Origin: a virus
Virus record (IMG/VR): IMGVR_UViG_3300013104_000734
Coordinates: 1-34,124 of that record
Length of the DNA stretch: 34,124 nucleotides
Strand: one strand, 5' to 3'
Positions within the stretch are counted from its first letter, which is position 1. Every line of letters starts with the position of its first letter. Of the stretch, positions 6,570 through 11,926 are shown one piece after another. A program made the translations under genes and the position numbers. A model generated the notes under the pieces. The model made no database searches. It was given only the letters and a program-made list of their open reading frames with translations, and was not told where the DNA came from.

Positions 6570-8582
6570 TCAGTGCGTGAGAAGGTAGGCGTAACCGTTG
6601 GCCTGGTTATCGCCGCCTGAAACCAGCACGCTCATGCCTGCCGGGGACGGATGGGTGGTATCGAGCCAATTGGGGTCTGTGGCATTGTTGCCGGTGTAAT
6701 TAGCGCCATAGATATATTGGCCGCCGACCTGGATTTGCGTGAAGTCGCCCACCTTGAGATTGGCCGCGAGCGTAGGTCCGACGACTGCCGACGCATCGGC
6801 CACAGCGCCGGAAATCTTGACTGCCAGTTCGGCCCGCGCCGCCGTATCCGCGCCCCCGTACACCGTCTCGGCCATCCACCGGACATTGTACCCTTGGGTA
6901 AGCAGGGCTTGTACGTATTTCTGGAGCGAGGAAAGAACCGCCGTGCCGGCGACGCCGGAGACACCAGGGGTCTCGGCCGCGTTGATGTTGAACGGCCCGG
7001 TTTGCGAGGTCGTGGCGCAAGTGAGGCCCGCCGACGTGCCCGCGATCGTCAGCTTGGACCCCTCGTAGAGCCAGCCGGTCATGCCTGTGACCGTCATCGG
7101 GTTGCTGGTCGCGGTGGTTATGGTCGCGGTGAAGCTGTTGGTATAATCCGCACCATTGTAATAATCGTCGGCTACACCAGCCGATTGCGACGCACCGCCG
7201 CGTCCGCCGTTGGTGGCTTGAGGCCAGCGCGAGGCGGTGTCGTTGATGCCGACGAAGATGCCGACCGTATCATGGCCGCCGCCGAGCATGAGGCTACTAT
7301 TGAGCGGAGAACTGTAACCGGCGTTGTGCGCGTCGTGGACCTTGTAGAAATTCTCCCACATCACGCCGATGCCGGCGCCGCTTACCGCAGTGTTCAGAAT
7401 GCGCGTCGTTGCGGGAACGGCAAAGGCATAGCCCGGATCGGTCATGCGGATGCCGATATTCTGGCCCGAGGTCGATCCGTTGATTGAGCGGCTGTCACCC
7501 ACCAGGATGATGCTGTCGGTGATCGCCGGGATATTATAGTTGGTGACCGCCTTGGCCTGCTGAGCCGGCGCGTTGGCCTGCATGGCGGCGATGTTGCCCA
7601 TCTCGCCCTTGAGCCAGCCGGAAAGCTCGTACAGGTCGAAGATCGCATAGTTGGCGGTGTTGACACCCGTCGCCTGCGTCGAAAGCTTGCCGATTTCGAA
7701 ACCGGTCTTTCCGGTCGCCTGCTCGCTGGACATGGTGATGGTCGCGTTCTGCTCATTGAGCATGAGTTGGCAACCAACCGTCGAGGTCGTGACGCCCACG
7801 GCAAGATTTGTCGCGGTCGCCATGCCCAGCACCTGCAATTGCGTGCCGAGCATGAGTTTGTTCGGATTGCCAGCTGACACGCTCGTCATCAGGCTCTTGG
7901 TGAGCGGGACCGGGAAATGGCTATTGTAGCCCAAGGGTGCGGCGCTGGTGCCGGTGCCGTTTTCCTTGAGGCCGTAGGAAATGAGCGTGCCGTTGCTCCA
8001 CGCGTTGTGGAAACGACCCACCAATATCCACGTCGAGTTGTAGGTATCGAGCGCACCGAGCGTGTTATTGCGCAGCCACGAGCCGTTATAATTCTCGGGC
8101 ATCAGGAAACGCAGGAACTTGCGGCCAAGCGCGTCCGTCATCAGGCGCGGGCCGTAGCCATCCAGGCTGGTCAGGTCGGCGGTGCCCTTGAGGTCCGAGA
8201 TCGCGGTGACAGTCTTGGTATCGACCGTGAAGGCGGCGGGCGAGCCCGCGCTGCCGACCGTCTGGGAGACGCTGACCGTGAACGTGCCCAGCGTCGCGCC
8301 GAAAGTGGTCCCACAGCGCAGGATGGTGGTCCCAGGCGCCGCGCCGACTACAACGTCGCCAATCATGAGCGGAGGGCCGTCGTTGGCGGTGACGGTCATC
8401 GTATTGCCCGAGATATAGCCGGTCACGTTGTTGACCGCGCGCATCGTCAGGTTGGACGTGTTGGGGTGGTATTGGACCGAGGGAGCAATGGTGAAGCTGC
8501 TCGGCGACGCGCCAGCCGCAGGTGCAGTCCCCCCGCTCCCAGCGGTAGACGCATTAAGCGAAAGGCCTAGTCCAAGGCGCAT
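6570..8582 (-). CDS. tail spike/fibre with C-terminal SGNH hydrolase domain
   Basis: Large 670-residue virion protein, probably the receptor-binding spike. The N-terminal part (1-350) is Ser/Thr/Gly/Ala-rich and beta-like, with a LamG-like stretch around 170-320. The C-terminal part has SGNH/GDSL hydrolase blocks: block I VGDSRS with Ser364, GIND at 445-448 (the Asn of block III), and DTTHPSPAG with Asp641 and His644 completing the catalytic triad. Such domains remove acetyl or other ester groups from surface polysaccharide, so the protein may trim host capsule or O-antigen. A long insertion lies between the GIND and DxxH blocks. Its stop region overlaps nothing; its start touches the stop of the 133-aa gene upstream. 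Confidence 0.8.
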   Translation of the reverse strand: MRLGLGLSLNASTAGSGGTAPAAGASPSSFTIAPSVQYHPNTSNLTMRAVNNVTGYISGNTMTVTANDGPPLMIGDVVVGAAPGTTILRCGTTFGATLGTFTVSVSQTVGSAGSPAAFTVDTKTVTAISDLKGTADLTSLDGYGPRLMTDALGRKFLRFLMPENYNGSWLRNNTLGALDTYNSTWILVGRFHNAWSNGTLISYGLKENGTGTSAAPLGYNSHFPVPLTKSLMTSVSAGNPNKLMLGTQLQVLGMATATNLAVGVTTSTVGCQLMLNEQNATITMSSEQATGKTGFEIGKLSTQATGVNTANYAIFDLYELSGWLKGEMGNIAAMQANAPAQQAKAVTNYNIPAITDSIILVGDSRSINGSTSGQNIGIRMTDPGYAFAVPATTRILNTAVSGAGIGVMWENFYKVHDAHNAGYSSPLNSSLMLGGGHDTVGIFVGINDTASRWPQATNGGRGGASQSAGVADDYYNGADYTNSFTATITTATSNPMTVTGMTGWLYEGSKLTIAGTSAGLTCATTSQTGPFNINAAETPGVSGVAGTAVLSSLQKYVQALLTQGYNVRWMAETVYGGADTAARAELAVKISGAVADASAVVGPTLAANLKVGDFTQIQVGGQYIYGANYTGNNATDPNWLDTTHPSPAGMSVLVSGGDNQANGYAYLLTH

Positions 8583-8983
8583 TAGCTGGTCCTCTTGATG
8601 ATGATGGAGCCGGCGGAGGGGTAGCGGGCGCTTGCGGTCGCCCCGAGGCTATCCGTCACGTCAAACTGAAGGTAACAGCCTTCAAGCTCGTTCAGAGAGA
8701 AGCCTGACCAGCCGATCGTATTATGAAGGCCATCGCCGGTCGGAACGAGAGAAAGTTTACCGCTCGCATCGCCATTGAGAGATTGGCCTGGTCCTCCATA
8801 GGGGGGAGTTCCGCCGGAGGTTGAAACGAAAATCCCCTTGGCGAATTGGCTATAAAGATCACCTGCGGAGCCAGAGACATTCCACGGCCCAGCGCCGCCG
8901 ATCAGTTCAATGTCACAGGAAAGGGGTGCGGCTGCGGCGCCATAAGGGCCGCTACTCGCAATGAGGCAGTTAATACCAGACAT
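8582..8983 (-). CDS. putative structural protein, Ig-like (133 aa)
   Basis: Starts at ATG 8983 with AAGGAGAG about 6 nt upstream and ends one base into the spike gene's ATG. Gly/Ser-rich, beta-type sequence; TSGGTPPYGGPG in the middle and FDVTDSLGATASARYPSAG near the end resemble the strands of Ig-like or SprB-type modules. Situated between fibre and spike genes, so it is probably a fibre-associated or decoration protein. No firm family. Confidence 0.65.
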   Translation of the reverse strand: MSGINCLIASSGPYGAAAAPLSCDIELIGGAGPWNVSGSAGDLYSQFAKGIFVSTSGGTPPYGGPGQSLNGDASGKLSLVPTGDGLHNTIGWSGFSLNELEGCYLQFDVTDSLGATASARYPSAGSIIIKRTS

Positions 8984-9046
8984 GCGCTCTCCTTCGCCTG
9001 CTCGTCGCAGAACGTGGGAAGGTCAGATTTTCAGAAGTTCAGGGGT

Positions 9047-9295
9047 TCAGATTTCGCCGAGCGCGGCGTCTATCATCTCTACCCAGCGCTCTTGCGTGGT
9101 GGCCTGACGGGCAAGCGGCCTAACGCTGGCCTCTGCCATCGCGGCCATATTATCGACTGCGGCCAGCATTTCAGGGGATGGCGTTTTCAGCTCCCGCAAC
9201 GCTGCGAAAGCCATGCCTCGATAATAGGAGGCCCGATGCTGATTATTGTCTTGCTCTGCCAGCGCCCTGATCAGGCGATCCATCATTTCAGTCAT
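9047..9295 (-). CDS. hypothetical protein (82 aa)
   Basis: Helical protein starting MTEMMDRLIRALAEQDNNQH, then YYRGMAFAALRELKTPSPEM and AVDNMAAMAEASVRPLARQA. I chose ATG 9295 because it follows the stop of the preceding gene directly; ATG 9340 (MNGLRAG) is in frame, has a weak AAGGT ahead of it and would overlap that gene by 35 bp. Unknown function. Its place in the fibre region suggests a small chaperone or virion accessory protein. Confidence 0.6.
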   Translation of the reverse strand: MTEMMDRLIRALAEQDNNQHRASYYRGMAFAALRELKTPSPEMLAAVDNMAAMAEASVRPLARQATTQERWVEMIDAALGEI

Positions 9296-9305
9296 CGCGG
9301 CTAGA

Positions 9306-9857
9306 TTACGAAACGCCGCCCCCGCTCGCAACCCATTCATCAGTGCCGACCTTGAGCAGCGTGCAAAGGCCGCGCTGGGGGAGCGAGCGGTTCCCCGAGG
9401 TCGCGGTCCCCACCAGACGAAGGGTGACGCCGGAGCCTTGGGTGATCGTGATGCCGGACGCACTGTTGTTGTAGATGACGATCGTATCGCCGATCGCGAA
9501 CGCCGTGGTCGCGTTGGGTGGGACCGTGACGCCTGCGTTCGTCGAAATGCCCTGCCCAACATCGGTCAAGGCAATCTGGTACGAGGTCGATTTGCTGGTA
9601 AGGGGAAGCGCACGGTAGCCGATATAACGCGAGGTTCCGGCGCCATCCTGGATCAGCGTACCGTTACCGATCGTGTTCGCGGCTACGCGGAGGAGAGGAC
9701 CCGTAGCAGCGGCAAGCCAAGTGGCCACCTGCGCCATAAGGGTGCGGATCGCATCGTTGATGCCGGACGCGGGGCAGCCTTCGGCGATGTTTACGCCCGC
9801 AATGTCGCTGTTATTTGATGGGGTTACGTCCCAATCCGTGATCAGGTTTTTGGCCAT
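9306..9857 (-). CDS. putative tail fibre/minor structural protein (183 aa)
   Basis: Begins MAKNLITDWDVTPSNNSDIA followed by GVNIAEGCPASGINDAIR, a start typical of fibre-associated virion proteins in alphaproteobacterial phages (recalled, not searched). The body is Gly/Thr/Ser-rich and beta-like, with repeating valine-rich strands (AIGDTIVIYNNSASGITITQ). AAGGAA lies 7 nt before ATG 9857. The gene starts only 20 bp below an intrinsic terminator, so it marks where the late operon resumes after the cassette at 9878-11926. Confidence 0.7.
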   Translation of the reverse strand: MAKNLITDWDVTPSNNSDIAGVNIAEGCPASGINDAIRTLMAQVATWLAAATGPLLRVAANTIGNGTLIQDGAGTSRYIGYRALPLTSKSTSYQIALTDVGQGISTNAGVTVPPNATTAFAIGDTIVIYNNSASGITITQGSGVTLRLVGTATSGNRSLPQRGLCTLLKVGTDEWVASGGGVS

Positions 9858-9873
9858 CTAGATTCCTTCAACG

Positions 9874-9903
9874 AAAAGAGGGCCGCCCTTTCGGACGACC
9901 CTC
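9874..9903 (-). terminator. intrinsic terminator at the end of the regulated cassette
   Basis: Read on the minus strand, GAGGGTCGTCC and GGGCGGCCCTC (9893-9903 with 9878-9888) form an 11-bp stem, including two G/T pairs, closed by a GAAA tetraloop and followed directly by TTTTCG (down from 9877). This is a clear rho-independent terminator. It lies after the pentamer repeats and just before the fibre gene at 9857, so it ends transcription of the three-gene minus-strand cassette and also stands in the path of late transcription. Confidence 0.8.
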
Positions 9904-9952
9904 CCATTTGCCTGCCGTGCGATGCCAATCCTGGCCTCACCGTGCGGAGACA

Positions 9953-10075
9953 CGCCTTGCCTAGCCTGCCATGCCTAGCCGGGCGTTGCCTTGCCTCGCC
10001 AGGACTAGCCTTACCCCGCCTGCCGTGCCCAGCCTAGCCAAACCCAGACGCGCCTCGCCTAACCTCGCCTGCCAT
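9953..10075 (-). repeat. degenerate pentamer array (GGCNN on the transcribed strand)
   Basis: About 120 bp in which GCC recurs almost every 5 bases on the plus strand (units such as TTGCC, TAGCC, ATGCC, TCGCC), with occasional 4-base slips; on the transcribed minus strand this reads GGCAA, GGCTA, GGCAT, GGCGA and so on. About 20 units are recognisable, and weaker copies extend left to about 9910. No long ORF fits. It lies in the 3' untranslated part of the three-gene cassette between the stop at 10085 and the terminator. Period 5 does not suit a protein repeat, so a role in RNA or DNA is likelier. Confidence 0.75.
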
Positions 10076-10084
10076 GTTTCGGAG

Positions 10085-10546
10085 TTAGGCCTCCTGAGCC
10101 TGATCGACCAAGGCGAAGATATTCGCCAGTTCGGTCAGCTCCGCGTGACGCTTCCGCCACGCTACCAATTCGCGCATCGCATCCGCCAGAACCTGAGCGC
10201 GAAGCTCAGCATCTGACAGCGCGTGCGCGAAACTTGTAAACGAACGATCCTCGTCCCGCTTGACCGACACGAACGCCCGTACAGGCTCCGCGCTGATCTG
10301 CGAATCGACCTGAACCACAATCGACCGGATCAGGTAGCGCGCCTGCTCCGAACGATGCGCCTCAGCCGCTTTCGTATCGTCCCATTCGAAGTGATCGTGC
10401 AGCGGGTTTTCTTCATTCCGCGCTGCATCGACCAACATTGCCGCTTCGAGCCGTCCGTTATGGATGACCCGAAGGCGCTCCATTTCCGCACCAGCCGCCT
10501 GAGCGTCGATCTTGATCCGGGCTTCCGGCTTCCATTGGTAGATCAT
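10085..10546 (-). CDS. hypothetical phage protein, last gene of the regulated cassette (153 aa)
   Basis: Starts at ATG 10546, overlapping the stop of the 192-aa gene (ATGA). Predominantly helical, with MIYQWKPEARIKIDAQAAGA at the N-terminus, a central NEENPLHDHFEWDDTKAAEA, and a helical C-terminus (MRELVAWRKRHAELTELANI). The HDHFEWDD and SEQARYLIRSI segments recall a conserved phage protein of unknown function (memory only). Coupling to the RAMP-like gene suggests the two proteins work together. No catalytic motif is obvious. Confidence 0.7.
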   Translation of the reverse strand: MIYQWKPEARIKIDAQAAGAEMERLRVIHNGRLEAAMLVDAARNEENPLHDHFEWDDTKAAEAHRSEQARYLIRSIVVQVDSQISAEPVRAFVSVKRDEDRSFTSFAHALSDAELRAQVLADAMRELVAWRKRHAELTELANIFALVDQAQEA

Positions 10547-11121
10547 TCGTCAGCCCCTCCCACATGGAAGCGGCCATACTGACCGTTCCGCTCGGGGCGC
10601 CATTCGCCGATGCCGATCGCGAACCCTGCGATATTGAGAAGGTTGGCGATCTGCTCGGCGCTGATAGCGTTGGCGTTAAATTTCACCGCGACCGGGATTC
10701 TCCAGTCAACGAATTCCGGGCGGTAGCGAATGTCCGCCGTACCCAGCCCAACTCTAACCATATCCTCACGGGGCCGAGGCTCACCGAGAACCCGAAGCAT
10801 CTCGGCATCAATGTGAAACGCACCGCGCGCCTCCGTCATCTTCAGATCCGCGAAACGGCAGGCGCCGACCATCGAGGCCTTCACCCCAATCGCAGGGAAG
10901 CCGTAATGGCCCTCGGGCGTTCTATAAAACGACTGTTCGTAATCGGCCTGCGGGTCTTTGGCCTCCTTCGCCTGCTTGGCCTTCTTCATCTGCTTGTCGA
11001 GCATCTGCTTTTTGGCTTTTTCGGACCATGCGTGGACGATGAGCGGGCTATCGCCGACCAGCATAAGCTGGATGGTTTCGATCCGGAGTGCCGGAAGTTC
11101 GATTTTGGTCGGGGTAGGCAT
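10543..11121 (-). CDS. phage protein with possible RAMP/Cas7-like fold (192 aa)
   Basis: Starts at ATG 11121 behind GGAGGAG (7 nt), one base into the previous stop (TAATG). Order of elements: a strand LMLVGDSPLIVHAW (about 15-28); a very basic helix with KKAKQAKEAKD; YGFPAIGVKASMVGAC (about 69-84); a strand-rich middle; and AGFAIGIGEWRPERNGQYGR ending in FHV (about 167-188). The pair of a 'PAIGVKAS..GA' helix start and a C-terminal 'IG..RPE..G.YGRF.V' hairpin resembles RAMP-superfamily (Cas7/Csm3-type) RNA-binding proteins. That is pattern recognition only; no search was possible. An unrelated single-strand-binding or annealing role remains possible. Confidence 0.65.
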   Translation of the reverse strand: MPTPTKIELPALRIETIQLMLVGDSPLIVHAWSEKAKKQMLDKQMKKAKQAKEAKDPQADYEQSFYRTPEGHYGFPAIGVKASMVGACRFADLKMTEARGAFHIDAEMLRVLGEPRPREDMVRVGLGTADIRYRPEFVDWRIPVAVKFNANAISAEQIANLLNIAGFAIGIGEWRPERNGQYGRFHVGGADE

Positions 11122-11378
11122 TAGTGGCTCCTCCCATTTTCGCGCTCGTTTTCGTCGGCCACGAGACCTAGCGAAAGTAACGTCTGCACACCGTAGAGGG
11201 CTTCAGCTAAGATGGCGGGATTTAAATCCATCTCTTGGGCAGATAACGCAGCGGCCAGCACAGCATGTGCCTGACCGAAATAAATCGAGCTGTCCAAACA
11301 ACTCAACGGCCTCCACCCGTTGATGGTGAATTCCTCTGCCCCTGCGAGCGTCGGTCTGATAGGGGTAATGGTAGCCAC
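11121..11378 (-). CDS. hypothetical protein, first gene of the regulated cassette (85 aa)
   Basis: Starts with GTG 11378; AAGGAG lies 8 nt upstream and decides the start. Middle part AHAVLAAALSAQEMDLNPAI and AEALYGVQTLLSLGLVADE is helical; the N-terminus carries EEFTINGWRPLSCLDSS. No family recognised. It is the first gene after the operator region, so its expression should be set by the ribbon-helix-helix repressor encoded divergently at 11519. Confidence 0.65.
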   Translation of the reverse strand: MATITPIRPTLAGAEEFTINGWRPLSCLDSSIYFGQAHAVLAAALSAQEMDLNPAILAEALYGVQTLLSLGLVADENERENGRSH

Positions 11379-11442
11379 GGCGCGATCTCCTTCGCGTTGG
11401 GGTTAGGAGCGGCGGGGTGTTGATAGCGCCTCGCCGTTCTGG

Positions 11443-11492
11443 TATGTCGAGTATGTCACTAGCATACCTATGTCAACAACATATTTGACATA
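11443..11492. promoter_or_regulatory. operator array between the cassette and its RHH repressor
   Basis: Four related half-sites: TATGTC at 11443-11448 and 11452-11457 (9 bp apart, same direction), then TATGTCAA at 11469-11476 facing TTGACATA at 11485-11492 as a perfect 8-bp inverted repeat with an 8-bp spacer. The array lies between divergent genes and overlaps the -35 boxes in both directions (TTGACA at 11485-11490 for plus; its mirror at 11471-11476 for minus, with only a weak -10 near 11448-11454). Arrays of short half-sites are the usual targets of RHH repressors. Probable autoregulation and control of the three-gene cassette. Confidence 0.7.
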
Positions 11493-11519
11493 ACCCGCAT
11501 ACGTGGTATTTCGCGTTTA
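11485..11519 (+). promoter_or_regulatory. promoter of the RHH repressor gene, predicted leaderless transcript
   Basis: The -35 box TTGACA (11485-11490, perfect) is followed by a 16-bp spacer and TATTTC (11507-11512, 4 of 6). Start of transcription 7 bp later falls on the A of the ATG at 11519. There is no ribosome-binding site upstream of that ATG, which agrees with leaderless translation, as known for lambda cI from PRM. The -35 box is inside an operator half-site. Confidence 0.6.
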
Positions 11520-11665
11520 TGGCGGATGATAAGGACCCACGGATTATCACTCCCATGCCTACCGAGCTGGTGGCTAGGATTGACGATTACCGTTTTAAAA
11601 ACAGACTGGCTTCACGTTCAGAAGCGATTAGGCGCCTTGTTGAAAAGGGGCTGAAACAGGAGTAA
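11519..11665 (+). CDS. ribbon-helix-helix (Arc/MetJ-type) repressor (48 aa)
   Basis: A 48-codon gene from ATG 11519 to TAA 11663-11665. A beta strand RIITPMPTEL (residues 8-17) is followed by helix A (VARIDDYRFK) and helix B (SRSEAIRRLVEKGLK, 34-48): the ribbon-helix-helix pattern, with polar residues of the strand expected to contact DNA. RHH proteins bind as dimers to tandem short operators, and such an array lies immediately upstream. It is predicted to repress its own promoter and the divergent cassette. No ribosome site; see promoter entry. Followed after 9 bp by a membrane protein gene on the same strand. Confidence 0.8.
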   Translation: MADDKDPRIITPMPTELVARIDDYRFKNRLASRSEAIRRLVEKGLKQE

Positions 11666-11674
11666 CTAGCCCCC

Positions 11675-11926
11675 ATGGGGCTGGGCTTTGGATTCTTGTG
11701 CGCTTGCATCCTTAGTGGTGTGATCCGTGAACTTTATAAAATGTGGCATCGCTACAAACTGCGGCGGCGCGAACTTCCATCACATATTCGCAACCGTGGC
11801 GTTTTGAATGATCACACCCTGTTTTGGGGTGAGGCCTTCCTATGGGCGTGCTTCGCTGGAGTGCTTATTTATTCAATCGCGATATTTGCGCTTTTGAACT
11901 GGGGCATTCAATTACCGCTTCCGTAA
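11675..11926 (+). CDS. small two-helix membrane protein downstream of the RHH repressor (83 aa)
   Basis: Membrane protein with a hydrophobic N-terminal segment (LGFGFLCACILSGVI, residues 3-17), a basic loop (WHRYKLRRRELPSHIRNRG) and a second transmembrane helix (FLWACFAGVLIYSIAIFALL, about 55-74). It begins 9 bp after the repressor gene and probably shares its transcript. Its 3' end overlaps the end of the large ejection-protein gene on the other strand by 19 bp. A small membrane protein expressed with a repressor could act in superinfection exclusion, but this is inference from context. Confidence 0.6.
   Translation: MGLGFGFLCACILSGVIRELYKMWHRYKLRRRELPSHIRNRGVLNDHTLFWGEAFLWACFAGVLIYSIAIFALLNWGIQLPLP

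Noticed and set aside
6651-7487. 278-codon plus-strand ORF
   Set aside because: Antisense to the spike gene, whose SGNH motifs are unmistakable; low-complexity Arg/Gly sequence.
9953-10075. CRISPR array or coding repeat
   Set aside because: Units of 5 bp with slips, no spacers; period is not a multiple of 3.
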